Assembly: GCA_037157565.1 (NCBI GenBank)
Contig: JAZHRO010000014.1
Location: 95,759,501 to 95,823,500 of the forward strand
Reading direction: 5' to 3'
DNA from: Thalassia testudinum
Taxonomy: Eukaryota > Streptophyta > Magnoliopsida > Alismatales > Hydrocharitaceae
DNA length: 64,000 nucleotides
Shown: piece after piece, positions 23,160-33,866 of the stretch
Numbering within the stretch: the first letter of the stretch is position 1
Layout of the letters: every line of letters starts with the position of its first letter
Notes under the pieces: model-generated
Told to the model about the DNA's origin: nothing
Seen by the model: the letters and a program-made list of their open reading frames with translations, nothing else
The model's database searches: none
Program-made: the position numbers and the translations under genes

Positions 23160-25829
23160 TGTTTGTCGCGCTTTTGTGCGGTTTGTTAAAAGATAATATC
23201 GCGTTGTAGTATAGCCGCTAAAGCGTTCAAAACAAATAAAGATTTTTATTACTCGAAAACCGGAGTATCCGAGGTCGAACACAAGGAGCAAATGGAATTT
23301 ACTACTAGTCAAAATGTAATTGAACACTCTAATTTACTCAAAATATCAATCCAAATGTGAATGTATGCAATTAAAAGTTATTAGGACAAAAATATGAAAT
23401 TGGACGTCTGATCTTGTGATCAGACGTCTTAAAAGTATTTTCCCTTCTTGATTTTCTTCTTCTTTCTATGCCTTGGCGAAGCCTTTCTTTCCTTCCTTCT
23501 TCTTTGCTTCTTACTCTCCTCTTCTGTGGTCTTGCCTTGCTTCTCTCTTCTCTGTTTTTCCTGCTTCTCGTGCGAAGGCTTCTTTCTTTCTTCTTCCCTG
23601 TCTTGCTCCTTCTTTCTTCTCTTCTTCGCCTTGCCTTTCCTTCTTCTTCTTCTGTAGCGGCCAAGTCCTTCTCCTGCGTTCAGCCTGCCTGCACAGGAGC
23701 AAAACCTAACCCTACTACCTCTACCCGCGCATCTCTCTCTCTCAAGCAATTCACTCTGAGCTGCTCTCCCAGAGCCACAGGCATTAATCGGGTCGGATCG
23801 TACCCGGGACCAGGCGCACCTGAAGGTGGTGTGATGCGCGAGGAGTGCGTAGGTCTAGGTCGGGTCAGATCCGCCAAGTCCGCGTGGTCAGGTCGCGGAC
23901 GAGGCGGGTGTGGGGTCAGTGAGGGACCTGACCCCTGTGCTTTCGAGGCAGTAAAACTATATCACAAAAACTCTTTATACCATACCTGTGCCTTGAGATT
24001 CCACGATGTGGGACTAAACGTTCCGCCCTTCCTTTGCGCGCGCCCGCAGACTCTCGTGTGCAATTGCCCACGCTGAAGGCCCTGCTGGTGCTCCTCGCTG
24101 AACTCAGTCACCTCGCGATACTTGCGAGAGTCTGCTGCACCTGCCGCCTAGGAAGCCTGACGCCTACTGCTGCTCCAAGCTTCCTGCTGCTTCGGCTGTT
24201 AATGGCGGCCGGGGCGTTCACCTGAGATTCCACAGAACTGGAAACCTTCGCCGTAGCACGGCGAAGGCAGTGGGTGATGCTGCAGGTTGCCGGTCAGCCT
24301 AGGCGTGCGCGCCTAGGTCAACCTGTGGCCGGAGATGGTGGGTTGTTCGGGGGGTGGTTATGGAGGTCTGGAGTGGCAGTTGTGGGGTGGAGCGAGTTCC
24401 TGGTGGTGAGGCGGAGCTCCAGAGGTGGTTGGCGAGCCGTGTGGGGGGCTGGAATGGTGGAAGCGGCTCGCCGGAGATCGGTTGGTGATGTGGAAGATGA
24501 GGGTGGTCAGCGTCGGTCGAGGGGTAATCAGATGAGATAACAGGGGGAAAAGAGAGAGGATATGATGGAGAGGAGTTCTAACCTAATTGTAAGGACGAAA
24601 GGGGATGGAAGGCGGACAGCAGTACCTGCTGTCGCCGGAGAAGATGACGCCCAGTGGGGGAGAACAGCGGCGACGACGAGGCTGAGGCAGCGTGCGCTGG
24701 TACTGCGCGACGCGGAGGGAGGTCAGGAAGCTAACTCTGCCACTGGTTTTGTGGCAGAGCGAAGAGGGAGGGGAGGGGGGCTCGCCGGAGCTAGCTGGGA
24801 CATTTGGCCGGGCAGGAGGAGAGGAATTGAAGGGGGAAACTCGGCCAAATCAAGCTCAGCCTCTTCGGCCGAAGTTGTGGGTTCTTATATAGGCGCTGGA
24901 CTTGGTGTGCAGGGCGTGAAGGGCACGTAATTGCCTGAGGTTGGTCGCCGGAGATGGAAAGGAGTTAGGATACCCAAATCTCTCGTGCGTTCACACGAGA
25001 GATTGGGTTCACACCAGGGATCGATATCGGTCTTAAATGGAAGGGAATTCCTCAGAGAATCCTCCTTCCATTTCTGGGAGGGAATCTCTGAGGGATTAGA
25101 GAGCAATCCCTCTCCGAACCTCGCCGGAGCTCGGTTCTGCCCTAGCAATGGCGGCAGGACCGGTTTGCAAAGGAGGCGAAGATCCTAGGGGGTTCTCTGC
25201 AACGGTATTCAAAAGATAGGGACCAATTTGTAATTTGGGTGTACTAAATTGCAAAGTAGGTCAAGATGACCTCTCCTTAGGTCCAAATTTTGGTATAAAC
25301 CTAATTTGGACCTAAGGAATCCAATGGAGAAGTTAGATTTCAGGTTTGACCTCGTTTGACTGGACATTTTGCGTAAAAACCCAAATTAGGTTAATTGAAG
25401 AGCTAGGACCCTAATGTAGGTCAAACTAGGTTCCAAAGGCCAAATTAAGTGTTCTAAACCCTAGAGTATGTTTTTCCATGATTTGTAGAGGGTTTACTTG
25501 CTTTTTGTTCTGACCGAAACCATGTTAATTTAAGCGGGTCTGTTTTAGGGTTACCAAGTGTCTTTTAGTTCTTAGATTGCACATGAACCCATTTCTGATT
25601 GACTCAACCCACTTTTTATTTCATTTATACCATTTGACCTATGTTTTGCCTCTGAGAAATCCTGTTTACGTACTGCAATGGTAAAATTGCAGTTTTAACC
25701 TTTATTTCATGTTTTCTTCTTAGAGCACTTATTCCTTCAGTTAGGCCTTCTTCTAGGTTATGTAGGAGCTTTTATCTTCTTTATTGGGTAAAAATGAGCT
25801 AGTTATGGCTCATGATGAGGCTCTCATCA
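23160..25829 (-). repeat. 5' LTR of element O (uninterrupted)
   Basis: This 2670-bp LTR adjoins the primer site at 23139-23156 and has TG...CA ends on the minus strand. The TATA box is at about 24885-24892. The sequence around 24605-24615 (GGATGGAAGGCGGACAGCAG) is the uninterrupted version of the site where element I entered the other LTR, so it serves as an empty-site control. The U5 block is at about 23275-23295. Frames at 23468-24076 and 24562-24930 are not supported as genes. Confidence 0.9.
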
Positions 25830-25834
25830 CTAGG

Positions 25835-26911
25835 CATTCGCTCGTTGAAAGAGTTCAATGACTCCATATTGTTGAAATGAGTGATAAAGCTATTTGAAGA
25901 TGATGATAGGAATTGGTCTTTGATCATCAAACATGAGCACAATAACTCCCATGTAACCAGATGCACAACAGCTTCCTACAAACCATCTCCTTTCGAGAAA
26001 TCAGTATGGGCTGCAATGTGTGACATATGGCATGACTTTTAGCCGGTGCTTGGAGATGGCCAGCAGTTCTCCTTTTGGCACGACGAGTGGTATAGTTTGG
26101 GACTTCTGAAAAATCGATTTGCACGTGTCTATGGTGCTGCAGTTGACAAAATAATATCGGTGAAGGACAGCTGGGATCCCCTAAACAACTGATGGAATCC
26201 ACCGAGCCAAACAGTAAGACAACGAGGCCATTTGGAAGTGGAATTTGATCTTTTGAACAGGGAGCTGAAATCCTTTAAGCCAATGGGAGGGTCTGAGAAA
26301 TTCGCTTGGGCTCATGGACCGTTCTCTCTCGCAAATGCCTACAAATGGTTAATAGGAAGAGGCAACTATAACCCTCACTTATAGACAACGATTGTGCTAT
26401 GGTGTGGCATTTAAAAATACCTCTAAAAATAAATTTTTTTCTATGGCTAAGTAGAAGAAATGGTTTAATAACTGGAGAATTATGGCACACAAGATTGGGT
26501 GTTCCACCTCAAAACTACCCTCTATGCAACTTCCCCACAGATAGCAGCTTGCACATCTTTTGCACATGCATGGTAATGGACCAAATCTGGAGAACCATTT
26601 TTCAAGAAGCATTGCCCCCATGGGAGGATTTATGGACATGCTTCAGAACTTCAACCAAGCCACATACATTGATAGCTAGAGTCCTATGGTGTGTCTAGTG
26701 TGCTCGCAACAAGACACCTTTTAGAGAGATGCCAATAAATGTGAGGAGTATTATTAGTGAGTGTTGGGAGCTAGCAGGAGCATGGAGAGCCTCCATGTAA
26801 ACATTGTTAGGAGTGTGATGAATTCTTTGTAATTTTTTATTGATTTATTTTAAAATAAAATGCTCCTGGTCTGCTATCGATAATGATAGCACTCCTCACC
26901 ATTTCAAAAAA
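25835..26911 (+). pseudogene. LINE ORF2 C-terminal part with zf-RVT, and 3' end
   Basis: After O and one copy of its CTAGG duplication are removed, the frame continues as LGIRSLKEFND, typical of the region after LINE reverse transcriptase. GDGQQFSFWHDEWYSLG follows (about 26054). The zf-RVT domain is at about 26400-26640, with WHLKIPLKINFFLWL and a Cys/His cluster in CNFPTDSSLHIFCTC. In-frame stops occur, for example near 26040 and 26190. The 3' untranslated part is AT-rich and ends in a short A-run (26904-26911), as expected for an L1 3' end. I could not find a target-site duplication, because the true 5' end is lost or lies outside the window. Confidence 0.85.
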
Positions 26912-28640
26912 AATTATATTTTGGGGCCTCGGATTGAAGGTCCAATTGTATGGATCAGATCACAGCGATGATCGGAGTCCAATGCCTCCAAGATTGCCCC
27001 GATCGGACCTCCATAGCATCAAATACAATCTGAGGAAGATCAGAGGCAAGGTGCAAGATGGTAAAAATTTGACCATCAGATGAAGAATCCAACCACACGA
27101 ATAGGTTCAGATTGACAATCGTAGGCCAACGGCATGAGAATCGATCCAATCCAACACCTATGGCACCATCTACAAGCATTAGAAGATGGACGGCTAAGAT
27201 GGACCATGTGGCACCATCGTAGCCATCCAAACCATCTCAACCCAACCGTGCCACACCATGTGAAGACCTTTATGTTAAATCTCAACCGTTGGATTCACAT
27301 CCAACAGTTAAGATGCATCTCAGCCATGGCATGCCTTTTCCAAAGAAGCAACACAAGACTAAATGTGGACTGTTGGATCTTCATCCAACGGTTCCCATCT
27401 CACCACATTGCTCATCCCCAGCATCTCCACTCATCTGAAGGTTAAGGCACATGTGCTCTCAGCCGTTGGATTCTCATCCAATGGCTGGGAGTATGAAGAC
27501 CTTGTTACAAAAAGTTGATAATCTAGCAGGATAGTGTGGTGCTTCTATGCCTTATAAGTGACAAGGGGCGTGGGATCGAATCCCCATGAGCACCCCAAAT
27601 CTGCAACGCGAGCAATACACACTTAATTAGCCATGCGATCACAATCTAGTGACTGCAGAGGTGAGACATGGCATTCCGAGAGCTGTACGATGCACATGCA
27701 AGCGATGACGTGCCATTGTATGCAGGCGCTATGTGCATTGTGAAGAGGAGAAGGCATGCGACCTTTAAGCCATCTGATTGTGTGATCAGACGGCTGATCT
27801 TGATGCGGCGTGACTTCACGCGCCAACAACTAAAAAGGAGGTAGCGATGTGGCCCCGTGTGAGCACATGCATCTCCATCGCACAACGAAGGTTCAACGTG
27901 CTCCTTCAGCAAGGCTCACCTACAGAAACATACACAAGCGTCACTAAAGTCCTTGTATTTATTCTAAAGGCTTGAAATACCTCTTTTTCCCCCATTTCTA
28001 TGCCAATAAAAAAACCCAACACCCTCCATTTCTTCATCCATTCTCTTCTCTTCTCACCTTCTCCAAAGCTCTAAGAGCTGGTCCCATACCTGGGATGCTC
28101 CACTAGAGTTAGAGTAAAATGATTTTTTTGTCTTCTCACCCCCATTCGTGAGCATCCGTGGTTGTCTCCGCAACTCCATTCGGGAATTGGATCCCACTGC
28201 TACATCGCCCTGCTTCATCCTCCATCATCCAGCCCTATTCTCCCTCATCCAACATCTCACCACCCTCTTCCGGGAGCTGTCAACTCGTCTCGTCCTCCAA
28301 GCGGTCATCAAGGAGGATTTTTCTCATCCCTATCTTTTTTTTTCTTTCTAGTGTAGATTTAATTATGCAAGTAGTTGTAATGAACATGGCTCTATGAAAA
28401 TTTTGTTCACTCTTTCTCTATGTCTCTCTATGTATTATGCTCTCTCTCTCTTTTCTATTGTTTATTCTTTAAGTAGAATAGCTTGTGTAGATTAATTTTA
28501 ACTAGCTACTCTGCTTTGTAAAATTAAACATCGATTTTAAATCCAACATTTGCCTCCTCATTGTCGACCGGAGACTCACCAGAGTTTCGGTAAATTTATC
28601 TAATAGTGGATTTTTATGCACTGCAACGACGGGTTTACAA
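26912..28640 (+). repeat. LTR-like segment right of the LINE (boundaries uncertain)
   Basis: No protein gene is visible. An A-rich CCAATAAAAAAACCC near 28002 could serve as a core promoter. TTGCCTCCTCATTGTCGACCG at about 28550-28570 matches the U5 block of the LTR families here, in plus orientation. No primer site follows, so it would be a 3' or solo LTR ending near 28620-28640. The left edge cannot be fixed. The upstream part has several variants of a CAACNGTTGGAT...ATCCAAC inverted motif (about 27270-27480). Confidence 0.35.
27505..27605 (+). repeat. Possible tRNA-derived SINE fragment
   Basis: TAGCAGGATAGTGTGGTGC resembles a pol III A box. About 45 bases later GTGGGATCGAATCCCC resembles a B box. 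The spacing and the AAGTGACAAGGGGC link are like the heads of plant tRNA-derived SINEs. No clear tail or target duplication is seen, so this is tentative. Confidence 0.3.
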
Positions 28641-28884
28641 CTCAAATCTTTTCACGTACAAAATCTCGTTCATGAATGATTACATGCCACAATAAACAAT
28701 TAACATGTTATTATACGAAACATTTGAGTAAACATAATTAACTAAACATTTAATTTACACAATTACCATGTTAATTCAAACAATGCAATGCAATTACACA
28801 TAATTAACAAAACATTAATTGAACTCAAATATTATAATCAAACCTAACCTAACTAATTAAAGAATAAAAATTTAACAACTTTTA

Positions 28885-29500
28885 ACTAAGGAGAGGAAGG
28901 GGCAATGGATGAGGATGATGGTGATGGTGGTTTACCACAGAGGGGAGGAAGGGGAGGAAGTAGCTCAAGTAGGGGAGAGGATTTGAGGAAGAGAGGAGAG
29001 GAGCTGCTACAGGTGGTGGATTGGAGGGCCAATAGTAGTGGCGATGGAAGGAGGATGGCACGAAGGTTGTTGGAGGTGGTGATGATCGCAGTGATGGTGG
29101 TTATTGAGGGAGGAGGTAAGGTGATGGTGGTCATGGTGGAGGTGATGGGAGGAGGAGGGGGTGGCTATGCATGTCAAGGAGGTGGTGGTGGTTGCAAAAG
29201 GGAAAGAGGAGGTGAGGTGATGGTGCTCACAATAAAGGAGATGGGAGGATGAGGTGGTGGGATGGCTGCGCGTGTTGAGGTGGTGGTGGTCACGGTTCTC
29301 ACATGGTGGTGGGCGAGGAGATGATGGTGGTGATTGGCAACTCATGGAGGCAAGTAAAGGAGGAGGGGTGATCAAGGAAGAGGAAGGAGGTACCTGAGGA
29401 GGAGGTGAACAGTGAAGAGGAGGGGCCATGCAAGGAGGAGAACTAGAGTGTCGATGTCACGTGAGGAGGAGGGGTTGCATGAGGAGGAGAGCTGGAGTGT
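28885..29500. repeat. GGAGGTGATGG-rich low-complexity block
   Basis: About 600 bp of purine-rich sequence built from GGAGG, GATGG and GGTGG words. Frames on both strands (28905-29252, 29007-29429) arise from this bias and have no domain. It may be the interior of the CACTA-type remnant that ends at about 29890. Confidence 0.6.
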
Positions 29501-29579
29501 CGACATCATGAGAAGAGGAGGGATCGTTTTGATTTAGGAGGAAGATGGAGGAAGTTGAGGCTACGTAAGGGATTTAGGT

Positions 29580-29890
29580 CAACTTTCATCGACGGTTTTA
29601 ATGAAACTATCAAGTAAGCAACTCAAATATTTAACTTTTTCACTTCGATGATTAGAAAATTGGACTTTACACGACCATTTCTCAAAAATGGTTGAGTAAA
29701 ATAACTACGTCGACAGTTATTAACCAACGACACTAGTCCCACCTACCCACTCTTTGAATTGAATAGGGGGAGTTAATGAAATCAATATTGTCGATCGTTA
29801 TTTGTAGAACAGTCGAGGATAATAATATTGCCGATGGTTTCCTAAACCATTGACTGTGGACCATCTGCAATAGTGTAATTTCTACTAGTG
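29580..29890 (+). mobile_element. CACTA-type transposon end (remnant)
   Basis: The segment ends in TGTAATTTCTACTAGTG, the reverse complement of CACTAGTAGAAATTACA, a typical CACTA/EnSpm terminus. Inside are subterminal words such as CGACGGTTTT, TCGACAGTTAT and CGATGGTTTC. No matching opposite end was found in 28000-29600, so it is truncated or the other end is diverged. Confidence 0.5.
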
Positions 29891-29904
29891 TGCAGTACAC
29901 TACT

Positions 29905-30385
29905 GGTGGGTGTCTATACGTGAGCAGGAGGGCACTCTAATGGTGTCCTAAGGTCGCTTTCTCAAGTTGTTTAGTGACAAGTACTACTCGAGGACCTGGT
30001 AGGACTAGAGGAGGCTTGAGTTCCACAATCTGAAGTAGAGCTCGATGATTGTCAATGAGTACTAGATCCATATCATCGGGCTCTCACATTTTAAACCTAC
30101 AACAATGGCCTTTAAACCTGATAAGCATTGGAAGTTCATTCAGGGACTTTGGCCAAAGATACAGGTGTACATGAACTCACTTCCATTTAACACATTCACC
30201 CATGTAGTTGGCATGACCATCAAGTATGAGTAGGGAAAAGTTGAGACCTGCAAGACCTTTGGCATGGAATCATGGCAGAGGGCAGACTTCCAGAATATAT
30301 TTTAGAAGAGGGAGGACCAAAGGTACCACCCATTTAGAGCACCACCTCCTACACCTCAGGCCTCTTAGCAGGCATGAACCCCAAC
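29905..30385 (+). pseudogene. Decayed Ty3-type gag fragment
   Basis: With stops ignored, the frame contains FLKLFSDKYYSRTW, RRLEFHNLK, MIVNEY and HWKFIQGLWPKIQVYM. These correspond in order to the core of the Ty3 retrotransposon Gag domain. No LTR or pol could be tied to it. It differs from the gag at 37373. Confidence 0.55.
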
Positions 30386-31782
30386 TTTGAGTGCTGATAT
30401 TTTCATATTCAATGACATTATTTATGCCTAACTATTGTTAGTTTAAGGGTAAATTAGGTCATACTGTATTAGATTATGTTAGATTAGTCACTTAGTAGAA
30501 TTTTGAAATAGTGTATTCTTTTAGGTTTTTATGTAATATTTCACTTATCCATATCTAGTGCCTTCATGTCCTTGTTTATATACACGTAGGTGCCAAGTAT
30601 GAGAATGATTCAAGCTTGGCAGAGAGGAGAAATCGAATTGAGCCCAATTATGCAGAGAGGCTAAGTGAGTTCCCACCCTATAACCAAGCCCAATTAGCCC
30701 ATAGATCTATCCTAATTAGGAGCCTAATTCCCCACACCTAATTTTCACCCAACCTAGCCTAATTTCCCTATATAGTGGCCAACCACCATACCTCAATTTC
30801 TAACCTTATTGGCCAGCCATTATTGACTAAACCAACCCTAATTTTCTACCCAACCTAGTCCTAAATCCTAACCCAATAAACCTTATTTGTCCATCCCTTT
30901 TATCTTCCAATAAATACTATTTTTATCTTCCAAATTTAGCAAGTACAAGTTTTGGCTATGAGAGGTAGCATTCTTGGGCCATGTGATATCAGGTACAAGT
31001 ATTTCTATTAGCCCTACCAAGGCTGAGGTCGACAACAAGCAAGTTTGTGAGATTGACAAGAGCATGTGGTGGGCTAAGGTCAGCGACGAGTAGGCTTTGT
31101 AAGGACGAACGACCTTGGGAGAGGGGGTTGAGGCCAGCAATGAGAAGGAGGTTGAGAATGAGGGTAATTGACTGTGGATGGGGATAAGAGTGGGCACTCA
31201 AGGGCTTTGGGCAGTAGAGGTCATGGGGCAGGGAGCAACAACAAAGGTTATTATTGGGGGAGTTGGATTGCTCGGGGGCAATGTGGTCAATGGTGAAGGG
31301 GATTGGGAGAGGGAGGGAACAAGAAAGGCAAGCTGGCAGAGATCATGGCTTTATGGGTGGTTACAGGCCTTAAGAGCGTGAAGGCATATGGATTTAAAGG
31401 GGGATTGTGAGGGAATTGGGATTTAGAGGGGGATTGTGAGGGGGGAAATGGGATTTTAGTGAGGTGGGGGCATGTTTTCGAGGAGGTGAGAGTGGAATTT
31501 CATGCTAGAGTCATGAGATGCATTTGGGGGAGAGCGATTAGAGGATTATCAAACATTTTAGTATAATGGGTGTCAAAATATTTGCTCTATTTTTTTTTTC
31601 CAGTTGTAACTATTTTTTATTATCCCAAAAAATTATTCTGACATGATTTTGAAAACCACATTGTTACTGTTACAAAAATATGAACACTTTTGTAAAATCA
31701 CATTTTAAATTATATCTTAGTGCATTAATTAACATTAAGTTTCTTAACTAACATATACTATGAAGGCGATGAATACATCTCT
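30386..31782. other. Unassigned repetitive-looking DNA
   Basis: 30560-30900 has the look of an LTR promoter (repeated AATTAG/CCTAATT words, CCCTATATAGTGG near 30769), but no ends can be set. 31000-31500 is G-rich with overlapping frames on both strands (30883-31197, 31178-31381) and no domain. Confidence 0.3.
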
Positions 31783-32107
31783 CACTAAATTGTGACAATA
31801 CTAATATTTTTATTGACTAGTGTGTTGGTCAATAAATGAATATGTCCCTAACGGATAAAGATGCCAATAAATAAAATGTCGCTAAAAGTATTTATTAATC
31901 AACAAATTTACATAGCGACAAATGGTACATTTATATCGCTAATACATGACTTTACAAACATAAAAATTTACCGCTAAAGAATTTTGTCAGCTAACATTTT
32001 TTATTAGCAACAAATTATTTGGACTTATCCCTAGAGGGTACTATTAGTAACATATATTTTATTCGTTTCAAGGTAAAATATTGTTAAATCTATATTTTGT
32101 TACAGTG
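31783..32107. mobile_element. Possible MITE with CACT...AGTG ends
   Basis: The left end reads CACTAAATTGTGACAATA; the right end is the inverse of CACTGTAACAAAATA. Inside are several GTCGCTAA/TAGCGACA words typical of subterminal repeats. The terminal match is imperfect and no 3-bp duplication is evident. Confidence 0.3.
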
Positions 32108-33000
32108 ATATTTAATTTATGTACATTCTTATCATTTTAGATTCAACTTTTGAATTGAACCTCTATTTTGTGACTAGAAACTATCTCTTGGTGGAACATA
32201 AGGAAAAATTGTCTTTGCATTTCATGGTGTTTTCGGTGATCATCCAACATGAGACTTTGGTTTAAAGAGATGCAAGGACACGCAATTCATCATTTGGGGA
32301 AGATGGAGAAAGACGTGAATGTTACATGCTTGAAGTTTATGATTATTTTTATGAATCCCCCACCACCCATATCACCTTAAACTTATTTCATTAATTTATG
32401 CTCTTCTGAATGCCTTTTGATCGTTGAATATAAGCATTCTAACTTATACCATTTATTTTTTATCTTGATTAGTGAAAGATTCAAAATGCATGTTATACCT
32501 TGGCTGATACGATATAGGAAGATGAAAGTTTCAAGGGATGGCTTGGGGAATTACATTGTCGAGATCTAATTTGAAGATTCAATTAGCTCCTGATGTGTTG
32601 CATAAGGAATGGATAGAGTGGACTTCAAAAGTTAAATTTCGTGTTATTTTCTATGCTGCAATAAGGATCAACTGAAGGATTGTGACATCTTAATTTTAGA
32701 CAGCTACAATTTTAAGTTTTCATACTTGTACTAAACTTTGTATTTTAGTTTTATTTTGTAGTTTCTTTTCTTCTTGTTTTTGAATGTATACCCCTAATAA
32801 GGAATGTTTGTACAAGTTTTTGAGGAGCTTGATGAATTGGGATAATTCAAACCCCGGCAATGTTTGTTAAGAGGAATTATGTTTTAGGTAAGGACTTTGT
32901 GGGGAGTGGGATTTTGTGACAAGCCCAAGATAAAGGACAAATCTTGTTTTGTTAAGAGTAAATGAAGGGATTAGAAAGTTTAAATGTGTTTACTTTAAGA
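32108..33000. other. AT-rich intergenic DNA, nothing recognised
   Basis: No open frame longer than about 60 codons, no RNA gene and no recognisable transposon end were found. Confidence 0.4.
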
Positions 33001-33102
33001 GATTGTTTTTGAATTTGGGTAAGGACAATGGGTTAAAATCTGAGATTAATTGATTGTTTTTGAATTTGGGTAAGGACAATGGGTTAAAATCTGAGATTAA
33101 TT
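33001..33102 (+). repeat. Perfect 51-bp tandem duplication
   Basis: The unit starting GATTGTTTTTGAATTTGGGT occurs twice head to tail (33001-33051, 33052-33102) without mismatch, indicating a recent local duplication. Confidence 0.9.
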
Positions 33103-33866
33103 GAGACAATCCCATGCTCCCCTGTAGTTGTCCTACCCTAGGATTGTAAGCCTAATCTTGGGATTAAAAGACCAAGTAAGGAATAGAAAGGGAAATCTTA
33201 CGAAACAAACAATGGCCCAGTGTGTAACATATAATTTATATTTGAAATTAAATAAAAATAATGAATTATCTCATATGCCAATTTTGTCAGATTGAGTGCC
33301 TAGTTGTTATCAGCAAATAGCAAAAATGATATTTAAATGAATCGTTTATATGAATCTTTTATCAAATTAACGTTATAGTAACGAATCAAGTCATTTCCAA
33401 ATAATAATTAAGAATAATTATTTTTGTCACCAAAAAATTGTAAAGATAAAATAAATCATACCTAAAAAATTTTATTTCACATCATTTAAGTATTTTTATA
33501 TTTAATTTAGTGACTAATTTTTCGTTGTTGAGATGTGAGAATAAAAAATCCACCGTCAAATGTTTTGGTGATGCTTCCTACGGGGATGAATTTTTGAAAA
33601 TAATTTATCCATTGGCCGTCCTTATTTCTAGCACTAAAGCTCGCAAATCCATCCTCATAAGCCATCATGAAAACCATGTTTTATTGTAGTGGCAACGATT
33701 GAAATTTTGTAGGAAAACGATATATAGAAGATGGGTCTCGACTCTTCCCAACTAAAGAAACGAACATTTGAGATGGAAGTTTCGAGGAAACAAAAATCTT
33801 TAAACCCTTGCTGAAGTAATTAAGGGACTAGCAAGTCTACGTGGTAGGCGACCAAAACCAACTTCG
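33103..33866. other. AT-rich intergenic DNA with a possible CACTA-type end at 33691
   Basis: CATGTTTTATTGTAGTG (ending at 33691) is the inverse of CACTACAATAAAACATG, similar to CACTA termini. No partner end was found, so I do not call an element. No gene is visible. Confidence 0.3.

Larger units (their letters stand above)
6756..25829 (-). mobile_element. Element O: LTR retrotransposon, non-autonomous, inserted in the LINE
   Basis: O is bounded by a perfect 5-bp duplication, CTAGG (6751-6755 and 25830-25834). Its LTRs start TGATGAGAGCC and end GACAAACA on the minus strand. Its 5' LTR is 23160-25829; its 3' LTR is 6756-8232 plus 17481-18702, split by element I. The internal region (18703-23159, about 4.46 kb) has a tRNA-Asp-type primer site, a leader, one long acidic ORF with two stops, and a hairpin plus polypurine tract. 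No reverse transcriptase, RNase H or integrase is visible, so it is non-autonomous. Primer site and U5 resemble Athila/Tat Ty3 elements. The two LTRs are nearly identical, implying a relatively young insertion. Confidence 0.9.

Noticed and set aside
26275..26639. Minus-strand frames opposite the LINE zf-RVT domain
   Set aside because: Antisense shadows of the LINE coding strand.
27520..27600. Functional tRNA gene
   Set aside because: Only A- and B-box-like words are present; no acceptor stem or anticodon arm can be folded.
28905..29429. Gly/Val-rich and Pro/Ser/His-rich frames on both strands
   Set aside because: Produced by GGAGGTGATGG low-complexity DNA; no conserved motif.
30883..31201. 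Minus-strand frames of 104 and 70 codons
   Set aside because: Two overlapping frames of repetitive Leu/Ser/Pro sequence, no domain, no conservation evidence.
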